10,776 nucleotides of DNA from an uncultured Eubacteriales bacterium (lineage in GTDB: Bacteria; Bacillota; Clostridia; Oscillospirales; QAKW01), in the NCBI GenBank assembly GCA_934378025.1, contig CAKRPM010000019.1, positions 1 through 10,776 on the forward strand, in the 5' to 3' direction. The position numbers and the translations under genes were made by a program. This document shows positions 1 through 6,852 of this stretch, in pieces. A model generated the notes under the pieces. It saw only the letters and a list, made by a program, of their open reading frames with translations. It did no database searches and was not told the origin of the DNA. Position 1 is the stretch's first letter. Each line of letters begins with the position of its first letter.

Positions 1-80
1 ATGCCCGGCAAACCGTCTATATGACCGGTCCCGCCCAATTTGTCTTTGAGGGCAGCGTGGACACCGAAACCCTTTCATAA
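1..80 (+). CDS. dapF: Diaminopimelate epimerase, C-terminal end (partial)
   Basis: Only the last 25 codons are present, read in frame from base 3 to the TAA at 78-80; the gene begins before the window. The visible peptide contains VYMTGPAQFVFEG, which matches the conserved C-terminal strand of DapF (usually V-x-M-T-G-P-A-x-x-V-F-x-G). DapF interconverts LL- and meso-diaminopimelate in the cytoplasm, the last step before meso-DAP is used for peptidoglycan and lysine. The catalytic cysteines lie outside the window, so activity cannot be judged. A hairpin with a T-run starts 8 bases after the stop. The gene converges on ftsK. The identification rests on one short but distinctive motif. Confidence 0.85.
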   Translation, partial: ARQTVYMTGPAQFVFEGSVDTETLS

Positions 81-87
81 AAAAACC

Positions 88-130
88 ATCTGCACGTCCA
101 AAGCCGCAGACTTTGTACGTGCAGATTTTT
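88..130 (+). terminator. Intrinsic terminator of dapF
   Basis: A perfect 10-bp stem (ATCTGCACGT at 88-97 with ACGTGCAGAT at 117-126) encloses a second small stem (CAAAG 99-103 with CTTTG 111-115). Four T follow on the plus strand. An A-run precedes the hairpin on the left, so it could also work weakly on the minus strand. Confidence 0.85.
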
Positions 131-236
131 ATGCCGAAAAATGTGCGCTTTTCTCCCCAAACATATATGCCTCTTTTTGGGGCGCCCGCCGCTGCGTTGT
201 CCCCCTAAAAATGCGCCGTCCCGCCGCATAAACCCC
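131..236. other. Non-coding spacer between two terminators
   Basis: No credible gene is visible: the short open frames have no ribosome binding site and resemble no family I know. A weak inverted repeat (CCCCAAA 155-161 with TTTGGGG 176-182, 14-base loop) and a 5-bp pair (ATGCG 210-214 with CGCAT 225-229) are the only structure. I assign no function. Confidence 0.5.
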
Positions 237-274
237 AAAAACCGACTTAAACAAAATGTTTAAGTCGGTTTTTT
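237..274. terminator. Bidirectional terminator-like hairpin
   Basis: A perfect 13-bp stem (ACCGACTTAAACA 241-253 with TGTTTAAGTCGGT 257-269) has a 3-base AAA loop. It is flanked by an A-run on the left (237-241) and a T-run on the right (269-274), so it fits an intrinsic terminator on either strand. It lies between converging dapF and ftsK and probably stops read-through both ways. Confidence 0.85.
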
Positions 275-327
275 GTACTTTTCCGCCATCGCTGCACAGA
301 CCGATGCAAAACAAAGAACAGCAGAAA

Positions 328-373
328 TATAATTTGCTGTCTTTTTCGGTTGCCCGTCCCGCGGGCGAGAAAA
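328..373. repeat. 46-bp intergenic repeat, copy 1
   Basis: This copy matches 406-451 at 44 of 46 positions, differing at 338 (T versus C) and 357 (T versus C). It contains a hairpin GCCCGT-CCC-GCGGGC (352-366), with a G-T pair next to the loop. The hairpin is flanked by CTTTTTC on the left and GAGAAAAAG on the right, which can extend the stem past a GG bulge. Its left end also forms the right arm of a hairpin with the bases before it (ACAGCAGA 318-325 with TTTGCTGT 333-340, one G-T pair), followed by CTTTTTC. The family is unknown to me. Confidence 0.85.
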
Positions 374-405
374 AGAGCAATCAAAATATAATGGCTGCTT
401 TGCGG

Positions 406-451
406 TATAATTTGCCGTCTTTTTCGGTTGCCCGCCCCGCGGGCGAGAAAA
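406..451. repeat. 46-bp intergenic repeat, copy 2
   Basis: This is the second copy of the element at 328-373, exactly 78 bases downstream. The internal hairpin is GCCCGC-CCC-GCGGGC (430-444), fully Watson-Crick here. The bases before it can pair with its left end through a different partner (GCGGTA 402-407 with TGCCGT 413-418, two G-T pairs). After both copies the sequence AAAATATAATGGC recurs (384-396 and 448-460). Confidence 0.85.
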
Positions 452-452
452 T

Positions 453-477
453 ATAATGGCCACTAAGTGGCCATTAT
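453..477 (-). terminator. Hairpin overlapping the ftsK stop, probable terminator
   Basis: A perfect 11-bp inverted repeat (ATAATGGCCAC 453-463 with GTGGCCATTAT 467-477) has a 3-base loop. On the minus strand the ftsK stop codon TAA (476-474) lies in the first arm, and the hairpin is followed by ATATTTTC, a poor but T-rich tail. It probably ends or stabilises the ftsK transcript. The strong hairpin at 237-274 is a likely backup. Confidence 0.6.
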
Positions 478-2867
478 TCCTTGGCGGCGCCGCGCTGCAG
501 TTTAAATTCCTGCAATTCCGCCGCGCTCATTTTTACCTGACGGGGCTTGCTGCCCTCAAACGGTCCCACAATGCCCATTTCTTCCATAATATCAATCAAT
601 CGGGCCGCACGGGAATATCCGAGCTTTAAGCGCCGCTGTAAAGAAGATGTACTTGCCATGCCCGCTTCTACCACACATTCGATGGCCGGCATCAGCATTT
701 CGTCTTCCTCCTCGTCGCCGCCCGCACTCGGGGCGCCCTTGCCGCCGGCAACGCTGATTTCGTCAATTTTTTGTATGGCAGCGTCATCATACTCCACCTC
801 GCCGGCATGCTCGCGGATGAAGTCCACCACGTTTTCCACCTCGCGGTCATCCACAAAGCAGCCCTGAATCCGCCGCGGCTTATTCGCGCCGATCGGTTTA
901 TACAGCATGTCCCCTCTTCCCAGCAATTTTTCGGCACCGACCGTATCTAAAATAACACGGCTGTCCGTGCCGCTGGAAACGGCAAAAGCAATCCGCGAGG
1001 GAACATTGGCCTTAATCAACCCGGTCACAACATCCACACTCGGGCGCTGCGTCGCAATAATCAGAAAAATACCGGCCGCTCTCGCCTTTTGGCACAGACG
1101 GCAAATATGCTCTTCTACCTCTTTGGAGGCCACCATCATCAAATCGGCCAACTCGTCAATCACCACGACAATGCGCGGCAATTTCGGATAGTTTTCATCA
1201 TTTTTGCGCGCCGCCATCTCATTATAGGAGGTAATTTCCCGAACGCTCAGCTCCTGAAACAAATTATACCGTCTGTCCATTTCGCTGCACGCCCAATGCA
1301 GTGCGCCCGCCGCCTTTTTCGGATCGGTGACCACCGGGATAAACAGGTGCGGCACACGATTATATACGCCCAGTTCCACCACCTTCGGATCCACCAAAAT
1401 GAGTTTTACATCCTCCGGGGAGGATTTATACAATAAACTGATCAAAATGGTATTGATGCAAACGCTTTTACCGCTGCCGGTAGAGCCGGCAATCAGCAAA
1501 TGCGGCATTTTGGAAAGATCGGCGTAAATATTTTTTCCCGATATATCCTTTCCCAGCGCAACGGTCAACGGGCTTTTGGCCGAAGTAAAGTCCGGGCAAT
1601 CCAGCAAATCCCTGATGTATACCGTGCAGGCGCTTTGATTGGGAATTTCGATGCCCACCGCCGCTTTGCCGGGGATGGGCGCTTCAATGCGCACTTGGGT
1701 TGCCGCAAGACTCAGCGCAATGTCGTCGGACAAACCGGTAATTTTGCTGACCTTAGTGCCGGCTCTCGGCTGCAGCTCATAACGCGTAATATTGGGGCCC
1801 ACACTGGCCCCCAGCATTTTGGCCTCCACGCCGAAATCATGCAGCGTTTCCAGCAGCTTTTTGGCATTGCTGTCCACTTCATCCTTGGAGGTGCCGACCG
1901 AAAACTGCGGCTTTTGCAGCAGATCAAGCGTCGGAAAAACATAATGTACCGGTTCTTGCTGCGAAACGTCGATGTCGGGCATTTCCTGCGCCGCGGTGTC
2001 CTTCGGATTTTCGGCAATGCCGATTTCTTCCGGTCTAATGTTATTTTCCGGATCCACATCCTGATATGTAAATACATTCAGTCCCGATATCTCAAGTGCC
2101 GCCCCCGTTTCTTCGGGCGGCTCGTCGGCCGCCGGTGTCGGTGCCACCGATTCGCCGTGTTCGTCCAGCCCGTCGCTGGCTACCTCGTAGGTTTCAATCG
2201 GCACGTCAATATCCGCCGCGCTTTTTTGAAAACCCTGAACGGTGTTTTCGGGGACGGGATCGGGCATGTCCACCACCTCGGGCTCGGCCTTTTCGGGCGG
2301 TTTCATGGACAAAAATATCTTTTTAATCCCCTGCCACAAATCATACAGCGTACGATCGGTCACCGTCAGCACACTGAACAATGTCACCGCCGCCAAAATA
2401 ATCCCCAGTCCCGGCCGACTGATCACCAAAATCAGCGGTACGGCGATAATACCTTCCACCACACCGCCGGCTTTCAGCGCCTTGCTGCCCTGCCAAAGCA
2501 GTCCGACATCCAGCTTTTGGGTATACATCGGATCGCAAAACAGATAAAACGCCATGCCGACCACCATCAGAATGGCCACGCTCGCCGCGATCTTAAAGCC
2601 CGTGCTCACCCGCATTTCGGGCAAAATCACACTGATTGCAATATAAATTAAGGCGATCGGCAAAAGATAAATGCTCACGCCCAACAACCCTTTGCCGATA
2701 TCCGCCAGCCATGTCAGCTGCTCCACGCAAAAGTAAACGCTCAGCGCCACAAACAGCGCCACAACAATGAGCAGTATCGCGGTAAAATTATTTCGACGGC
2801 GAGCGCGTCTTTCCCGCACCTGCTTGACGCTCGACGTCCTTCTTTTTTCTGCCATGGTTTTGACCAT
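474..2867 (-). CDS. ftsK: FtsK/SpoIIIE DNA translocase
   Basis: This is a membrane-anchored hexameric ATPase that pumps double-stranded DNA through the closing septum, either at division (FtsK) or into the forespore (SpoIIIE). The 797-residue protein has the full family layout. A basic N-terminus (residues 8-25) is followed by four to five membrane segments (about 28-170). An acidic, proline-containing linker runs to about 340 and then comes the RecA-like motor. The Walker A motif GSTGSGKS is at 461-468 (K467) and the Walker B VVVIDE ends at D571-E572. The C-terminus (about 725-790) is a winged-helix gamma domain of the kind that reads polar DNA motifs. The start is uncertain: AAGGA touches the first ATG, so the second ATG (2855, MAEKRR) is also possible. 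It lies 95 bases after uppP with no clear promoter. Sequence alone does not separate FtsK from SpoIIIE, although the window is from a spore former. Confidence 0.96.
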   Translation of the reverse strand: MVKTMAEKRRTSSVKQVRERRARRRNNFTAILLIVVALFVALSVYFCVEQLTWLADIGKGLLGVSIYLLPIALIYIAISVILPEMRVSTGFKIAASVAILMVVGMAFYLFCDPMYTQKLDVGLLWQGSKALKAGGVVEGIIAVPLILVISRPGLGIILAAVTLFSVLTVTDRTLYDLWQGIKKIFLSMKPPEKAEPEVVDMPDPVPENTVQGFQKSAADIDVPIETYEVASDGLDEHGESVAPTPAADEPPEETGAALEISGLNVFTYQDVDPENNIRPEEIGIAENPKDTAAQEMPDIDVSQQEPVHYVFPTLDLLQKPQFSVGTSKDEVDSNAKKLLETLHDFGVEAKMLGASVGPNITRYELQPRAGTKVSKITGLSDDIALSLAATQVRIEAPIPGKAAVGIEIPNQSACTVYIRDLLDCPDFTSAKSPLTVALGKDISGKNIYADLSKMPHLLIAGSTGSGKSVCINTILISLLYKSSPEDVKLILVDPKVVELGVYNRVPHLFIPVVTDPKKAAGALHWACSEMDRRYNLFQELSVREITSYNEMAARKNDENYPKLPRIVVVIDELADLMMVASKEVEEHICRLCQKARAAGIFLIIATQRPSVDVVTGLIKANVPSRIAFAVSSGTDSRVILDTVGAEKLLGRGDMLYKPIGANKPRRIQGCFVDDREVENVVDFIREHAGEVEYDDAAIQKIDEISVAGGKGAPSAGGDEEEDEMLMPAIECVVEAGMASTSSLQRRLKLGYSRAARLIDIMEEMGIVGPFEGSKPRQVKMSAAELQEFKLQRGAAKE

Positions 2868-2930
2868 TCCTTTCCACTACGCTGTGCGGCACAAATGACC
2901 TCTAAAAAAGCCACGGCGCACAAAATCTTT

Positions 2931-2952
2931 GAAAGTCGGAAAACGGACTTTC
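2931..2952. repeat. Small inverted repeat between uppP and ftsK
   Basis: GAAAGTC (2931-2937) pairs with GACTTTC (2946-2952) across an 8-base loop. On the minus strand only AAAGATTTTG follows, so there is no real T-run. It could be a weak attenuator or an RNA-stability hairpin in a uppP-ftsK transcript. It does not look like an efficient terminator. Confidence 0.45.
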
Positions 2953-2962
2953 GGGTGTTCCT

Positions 2963-3796
2963 CTAAAGAACAATTCCAAGTATGATCGCCGCCGCGCCGA
3001 CGGCAATGCAGTACCACATAAACCAACCGAACTTATTTTTCCCGGCGACATAGCGCAAAAGCTTAATCGACGCGATCCCTGCGGCGGCTGCCACCAATGT
3101 TCCTACGGCATAGGGACCGGCGTCCGCACCGGAAAAACCGCTGACCATTTCCCGCGCGTTTAAAACAACGGCACCCAAAATGGCCGGTATACTCATCATA
3201 AAGCTGAACTCCACCATGGTGTTGCGGTCAAACCCCATGTTAATGCCCGCAGCAATCGTCGATCCGCTGCGTGAAATCCCGGGAACCGTGGCCAGCCCCT
3301 GAAACAAGCCGATTTTAATGGCCTGCGTCAGCTTCATATCTTTCATCTGCTTATTGCCCTGCACCGAGTGATCCGCCAAAAACAAAAGCCCCGCCGTAAT
3401 CAGCAGCATCACGCCGACCAAGACCAAATTGCCGGCAATTTGCGCCAGCGCCTCCTGCACAAAGGCAAACGGAATTAAAATCAGCGTCGTTACAATGACA
3501 TAAACGCTCATAATCTGATATTTATTGGCCTTGCGAAAACGAAATGTACCCGCCAAAATCATCGAGCACATTTTGAAAAACTCCCGAATCATGTTCCAAA
3601 CGGTTTTGTAAAAAACCGCAAAAACGGCCACCAACGTTCCGAGATGAAGCAGTACATCAAACGTAATATTATTCATCGCCGCCTCGGCCGACGGCCAAAG
3701 GCTGTGTATAATCGCCAGATGCCCGGAACTTGAAATCGGCAAAAACTCCGCCACACCCTGAATCAGGCCCAAAACAATTGCCTCTAAATAGCTCAC
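2963..3796 (-). CDS. uppP: Undecaprenyl-diphosphatase (BacA/UppP)
   Basis: This integral membrane enzyme removes a phosphate from undecaprenyl diphosphate so the lipid carrier can be reused for peptidoglycan and other wall polymers. Loss or excess of it alters bacitracin sensitivity in known systems. The 277-residue protein is the usual family length and almost wholly hydrophobic. It shows the first signature QGVAEFLPISSSGH (Q13, E17, H26) and the second, PGISRSGST (R176), both needed for catalysis in characterised BacA proteins. I place the start at the GTG at 3796. GGGAGGA (3803-3809) lies 6 bases before it, whereas the longer reading from 3811 would put that site inside the gene. A sigma-A-like promoter lies just upstream. 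The gene sits between the SDR gene and ftsK on the same strand. Confidence 0.96.
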   Translation of the reverse strand: MSYLEAIVLGLIQGVAEFLPISSSGHLAIIHSLWPSAEAAMNNITFDVLLHLGTLVAVFAVFYKTVWNMIREFFKMCSMILAGTFRFRKANKYQIMSVYVIVTTLILIPFAFVQEALAQIAGNLVLVGVMLLITAGLLFLADHSVQGNKQMKDMKLTQAIKIGLFQGLATVPGISRSGSTIAAGINMGFDRNTMVEFSFMMSIPAILGAVVLNAREMVSGFSGADAGPYAVGTLVAAAAGIASIKLLRYVAGKNKFGWFMWYCIAVGAAAIILGIVL

Positions 3797-3802
3797 TTGC
3801 GT

Positions 3803-3809
3803 TCCTCCC
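3803..3809 (-). promoter_or_regulatory. Ribosome binding site of uppP
   Basis: GGGAGGA on the minus strand, 6 bases before the GTG at 3796. It settles the start in favour of MSYLEAIVLG over the five-codon-longer form. Confidence 0.85.
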
Positions 3810-3826
3810 ACAAAAATCTATATATA

Positions 3827-3855
3827 ATTATATTATAGTTTGCAAGAAAATACAA
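3827..3855 (-). promoter_or_regulatory. Sigma-A-type promoter of uppP
   Basis: On the minus strand, TTGTAT (3855-3850) and TATAAT (3832-3827) are separated by exactly 17 bases in an AT-rich spacer. A second overlapping TATAAT lies at 3837-3832. Transcription would begin near 3820, giving a leader of about 24 bases. ftsK is probably co-transcribed. Confidence 0.7.
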
Positions 3856-3869
3856 TTCTTTTTATCAAC

Positions 3870-4592
3870 TCATATCACGCTGCCGCCGTTGGGTGACAGC
3901 ACCTGACCGGTTATATATTCCTGACCGGCCATAAACAATATGCTCTCAGCAATTTCCGCCGCATGCGCAAAGCGCCCCAACGGAATATCGTCGCAAATTT
4001 CCTTTTTTTCCGACGCGGAAAACCTTTCCATCATGGCGCTGTCCACCACGCCGGGTGCCACGGCGTTTACACGAATTCCGCAAGGTGCAACCTCCTTGGC
4101 AAGCGCCTTTGTAAAGCCGATGATGCCTGCCTTCGCCGCGGAATATACCGCCTCACAGCTGGCGCCCGTCAATCCCCAAATTGAACTGATGTTGACGATG
4201 CTGCCGCTTTTGGCCGCAATCATATCGGGCAAAAACAGCCGCGTCAGCAAAATTTGCGCCGTCAAATCCGTTTGAATGATCCGCTCAATTTCCTCCTCGC
4301 TGTTTTGCTGCAGCAAGCCATACAGACTTTGCCCCGCATTGTTCACCAAAATATCGACGCCGCCCGGCTGACTTTTCACCGTTTCAAGCAGCGCCTTGCG
4401 GTCATGCGCGTCGGTGATATCCGCCTCGACGGCAATGATTCTTCCGCCGAACCCCTTGAGCTGTTCGACAAAATCAAGACATTTATTTTTGTTTTTATGA
4501 TATGTCAGTACAACGTCCCAGCCCTTTTGTGCGGCCGCGCGGGCGCACATACTGCCGATCGCGCCCGATCCGCCGGTAATCACAATGCGCAT
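3870..4592 (-). CDS. Short-chain dehydrogenase/reductase (FabG-like)
   Basis: This is a cytoplasmic NAD(P)-dependent oxidoreductase of the classical SDR family, 240 residues. The cofactor motif TGGSGAIG is at 6-13 and NNAG at 84-87. The catalytic residues are S137 (in NISSIWG), Y150 and K154 (YSAAK). The PG motif follows the catalytic region, and the C-terminus (ITGQVLSPNGG) is typical of FabG-like proteins. I start it at the ATG at 4592 because GGAGGA (4599-4604) lies 6 bases before it. A longer frame to 4643 adds 17 codons that run through the ribosome binding site and promoter. The substrate cannot be told: 3-oxoacyl-ACP reductase and the YmfI-type reductase linked to elongation factor P modification in Bacillus are both possible. 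No fatty-acid or efp genes are adjacent. It is divergent from recG and has its own promoter. Confidence 0.93.
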   Translation of the reverse strand: MRIVITGGSGAIGSMCARAAAQKGWDVVLTYHKNKNKCLDFVEQLKGFGGRIIAVEADITDAHDRKALLETVKSQPGGVDILVNNAGQSLYGLLQQNSEEEIERIIQTDLTAQILLTRLFLPDMIAAKSGSIVNISSIWGLTGASCEAVYSAAKAGIIGFTKALAKEVAPCGIRVNAVAPGVVDSAMMERFSASEKKEICDDIPLGRFAHAAEIAESILFMAGQEYITGQVLSPNGGSVI

Positions 4593-4598
4593 GTTCAT

Positions 4599-4604
4599 TC
4601 CTCC
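4599..4604 (-). promoter_or_regulatory. Ribosome binding site of the SDR gene
   Basis: GGAGGA on the minus strand, 6 bases before the ATG at 4592. An ATG directly adjoining it (4598) is too close to be used, so MRIVITGG is the likely N-terminus. Confidence 0.85.
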
Positions 4605-4627
4605 GAAATAAATAACATTCCAGTTTA

Positions 4628-4656
4628 ATCTTATCGCACACAACCAAAAAAAGCAA
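4628..4656 (-). promoter_or_regulatory. Sigma-A-like promoter of the SDR gene
   Basis: On the minus strand, TTGCTT (4656-4651) and TAAGAT (4633-4628) are 17 bases apart. The start of transcription would be near 4621, giving a leader of about 29 bases. The -35 box directly adjoins that of the recG promoter. Confidence 0.55.
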
Positions 4657-4684
4657 TTGTTTTTTATAAAAAAAACGTTATAAT
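4657..4684 (+). promoter_or_regulatory. Sigma-A-like promoter of recG
   Basis: TTGTTT (4657-4662) and a consensus TATAAT (4679-4684) are 16 bases apart in an A-rich spacer. Transcription would begin near 4691, about 28 bases before the recG start. Confidence 0.6.
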
Positions 4685-4718
4685 AAAAGTAGAAGATTTT
4701 TTAAAAACGGAGGAGCGC

Positions 4719-6761
4719 ATGGATTTTTGGGAAACACCGATTACAACACTGCCCGGCATCGGTCAGGCACGTGCCAAAGCCTTTGAAAGGCTGGGCATAC
4801 GTACCTATCGGGATCTTTTACTGCACTATCCGCGCGCGTATATTGATCACCGCACACCGATGAAAATTTTTGAATGTGCCGCGCACGAGGACGAATATGT
4901 AACCGTCCGCGCCATCATCTGCGCACCGCCCGTTTCCCGACGGATTCGGAAAGGCATGACCGTAACCAAGGTGCGCATTGCCGATGAAAGCGGCGCCATT
5001 GCCGTCACCTTTTTTAATAATCCGTATATTCAAAACATGCTGCGCACGGGAGAAGAGTACCGTTTTTACGGGAAGGTGGGGCATGTCGGTGCCACCCTCA
5101 CCATGACAAGCCCGCTTTTTGAGCCGTATATCCCCGAAAAAATGAGTGCTTTTCGCGCAATCTATCCCCTCACCGGCGGCCTGACGCAGCGCATGGTCAG
5201 CACCGCCGTCACCCGCCTTTTGCCCCTGGTGCCGCCGGACTTTGACCCGCTGCCCGAAACCGTACGGCGGGAAATGCAGCTTTGCAGCTGGCAAAACGCA
5301 CTTCGCTATATCCACGCCCCCGAAAACGAGCAGCAGCTTTCCGCCGCCCGAAATCGCATCACCTTTGAAAAACTGTTTTATTATCTGTTGATTTTGGGCG
5401 TATTGCGTACCAAAAGCGGCAAAGAAAACCGCAACAAAATCAATATCAATGACGATTCTTTTGTAAAGCTTCAAAGCTTCACACTTACAAATGCCCAACA
5501 AAGAGTCATTTCCGAAATTCATGCGGATTTGGCGGGAGAGCATGTCATGAATCGACTGCTGCAAGGCGATGTCGGCAGCGGGAAAACGCTGGTGGCGGGC
5601 GACGCCGCCTGGCAGGTGATCCATCTCGGATATCAAGCGGCCATGATGGCGCCCACGGAAATTCTGGCGCGCCAACACTACGAATATTTTGCCCCGTTAT
5701 TTGCCCGCCTGGGCAAAAAGAGCGTTTTGCTGATCGGATCGATGACCGCCGCACAAAAGAAAGCCGTCTACGCGCAGATTGAAAGCGGAGAGGCGGATTT
5801 TATCATCGGTACGCACGCACTGATCCAAAAAGGCGTAACTTTTTCCGATCTTGCACTGGTCATTACCGACGAGCAGCACCGTTTCGGCGTTCTGCAGCGC
5901 AGCGAACTGGGCAAAAAAGGCGCCGACGTACATATCCTTGCCATGAGCGCCACGCCCATTCCCCGCACCATGGCCTTAATTCTTTACGGCGATTTGGATA
6001 TTTCCGTACTGGATGAACTGCCGCCCGGGCGAAAAAGCGTTGAAACCTTTTTGGTCACTTCCGATTATGAGCAGCGATTAAACCGTTTTCTGCAAAAGCA
6101 GCTGGCTTTGGGTCGGCAGGCTTATTACGTTTGCCCTTTGATTGAGGACAACGAGGAAAGCGAGCTGACCGCCGCCGAGGCGCAATTTGACGCGCTGCAA
6201 AAGCTTTTCCCCGGCCGATGCGCATTGCTGCACGGCAAAATGAAAGCGGCGGAGAAAGCAAAAATCATGAATGATTTTGCATCGGGCAATACGAAAATTC
6301 TGGTATCCACCACGGTCATCGAGGTCGGCATCAATGTACCCAATGCCACGCTGATGATCATTAAAGACGCGTATCGCTTCGGCCTTTCCCAACTGCATCA
6401 ACTGCGCGGCCGTGTGGGGCGCGGCGGCGATCAGTCCTACTGCGTTTTGATTTCCGATTCAAAATCAAAATCCGCGGTGCAGCGGCTGCGCTTTTTTTGC
6501 TCCACCGCCGACGGCTTTAAGATTGCCGAACAGGATCTGAAAACACGCGGCCCCGGCGATTTAATCGGCGCCCGACAAAGCGGCGAGAGCGCCGTGGCGG
6601 AAATCATCGCGCAAAACTGCGACATGCGGCAGGTGGAACAGGCCAAAAAGCAGGCCGATCGACTGCTGGCGCAGGATCCGATGCTGAGCGCGCCCGAAAA
6701 TCAAATGCTGAAAAAAACGCTTATGGAAAAAATTGAAAGCAAAGGAGATATTTTCAACTGA
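4719..6761 (+). CDS. recG: ATP-dependent DNA helicase RecG
   Basis: RecG is a double-stranded DNA translocase that remodels stalled replication forks and Holliday junctions in recombination and repair. The 680-residue protein is the usual length. An N-terminal part contains the OB-fold wedge region (about 60-150, beginning with the fork-recognition stretch after LPGIGQARAKAFERLGI). Two helicase domains follow. Walker A GDVGSGKT is at 283-290 (K289), the DEQH box at 384-387, and MSATPIPRT follows. The late motif QLRGRVGRG begins at Q561, just after the family-typical RFGLSQLH. The stretch before it reads KDAYRFG where EDAERFG is more usual, a mild variant. The ATG is supported by GGAGGAG (4709-4715). 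The gene diverges from the SDR gene and is followed by a spore protein gene. I see no terminator between those two. Confidence 0.97.
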   Translation: MDFWETPITTLPGIGQARAKAFERLGIRTYRDLLLHYPRAYIDHRTPMKIFECAAHEDEYVTVRAIICAPPVSRRIRKGMTVTKVRIADESGAIAVTFFNNPYIQNMLRTGEEYRFYGKVGHVGATLTMTSPLFEPYIPEKMSAFRAIYPLTGGLTQRMVSTAVTRLLPLVPPDFDPLPETVRREMQLCSWQNALRYIHAPENEQQLSAARNRITFEKLFYYLLILGVLRTKSGKENRNKININDDSFVKLQSFTLTNAQQRVISEIHADLAGEHVMNRLLQGDVGSGKTLVAGDAAWQVIHLGYQAAMMAPTEILARQHYEYFAPLFARLGKKSVLLIGSMTAAQKKAVYAQIESGEADFIIGTHALIQKGVTFSDLALVITDEQHRFGVLQRSELGKKGADVHILAMSATPIPRTMALILYGDLDISVLDELPPGRKSVETFLVTSDYEQRLNRFLQKQLALGRQAYYVCPLIEDNEESELTAAEAQFDALQKLFPGRCALLHGKMKAAEKAKIMNDFASGNTKILVSTTVIEVGINVPNATLMIIKDAYRFGLSQLHQLRGRVGRGGDQSYCVLISDSKSKSAVQRLRFFCSTADGFKIAEQDLKTRGPGDLIGARQSGESAVAEIIAQNCDMRQVEQAKKQADRLLAQDPMLSAPENQMLKKTLMEKIESKGDIFN

Positions 6762-6768
6762 TTTTCGC

Positions 6769-6797
6769 GCATTTTTCCTCCCTGAAATGCCAAAATA
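6769..6797 (+). promoter_or_regulatory. Possible forespore (sigma-G-like) promoter
   Basis: Spore DNA-binding protein genes are normally read by sigma-G, whose known boxes are roughly GHATR and CATnnTA, 17-18 bases apart. GCATT (6769-6773) and CAAAATA (6791-6797) are 17 bases apart, with one mismatch to the fixed positions in each box. This is the best candidate I find, but it is weak. Confidence 0.3.
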
Positions 6798-6802
6798 AAG
6801 AC

Positions 6803-6825
6803 ATAGTCAGAACCATCTTGACTAT
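6803..6825 (+). repeat. Inverted repeat in the leader of the spore protein gene
   Basis: ATAGTCA (6803-6809) and TGACTAT (6819-6825) form a perfect 7-bp stem with a 9-base loop. It ends 9 bases before the Shine-Dalgarno. It may be a 5' mRNA hairpin or a dyad operator, and no T-run follows. Confidence 0.6.
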
Positions 6826-6834
6826 AGCTTCAAC

Positions 6835-6845
6835 AAGGGAGGTGA
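6835..6845 (+). promoter_or_regulatory. Strong ribosome binding site of the spore protein gene
   Basis: AAGGGAGGTGA is close to full complementarity with the 16S rRNA 3' end and lies 7 bases before the GTG at 6853. It confirms the GTG start and suggests high translation, as expected for an abundant spore protein. Confidence 0.9.
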
Positions 6846-6852
6846 AGAACAA

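Noticed and set aside
328-451. A short CRISPR array.
   Set aside because: There are only two repeat units, with an AT-rich 32-base gap and no cas genes. The internal structure and flanking T/A runs suit an intergenic repeat better.
260-463. A minus-strand frame whose peptide repeats (SRPRGGQPKKTANY-like, twice).
   Set aside because: The peptide repeat is simply the 46-bp DNA repeat translated. The frame also runs through a hairpin and has no ribosome binding site, so it is not a gene.
1500-2651. A 383-codon open frame on the plus strand inside ftsK.
   Set aside because: It is antisense to a certain ftsK, rich in Arg, His and Gln as typical shadow frames are, and has no ribosome binding site or known motif.
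2868-2915. A shared leader between ftsK and the ABC ATPase gene (both have CATTTGTGC followed by GGAAAGGAA on the minus strand).
   Set aside because: The second match is just the ribosome binding site and the first is nine bases long. The spacing between them differs, so chance explains it.
2931-2952. Intrinsic terminator of uppP.
   Set aside because: The stem is short and no T-run follows on the minus strand. It is kept only as an inverted repeat.
4818-5678. A 286-codon minus-strand frame inside recG.
   Set aside because: It is a shadow of recG with no start signal or family resemblance.
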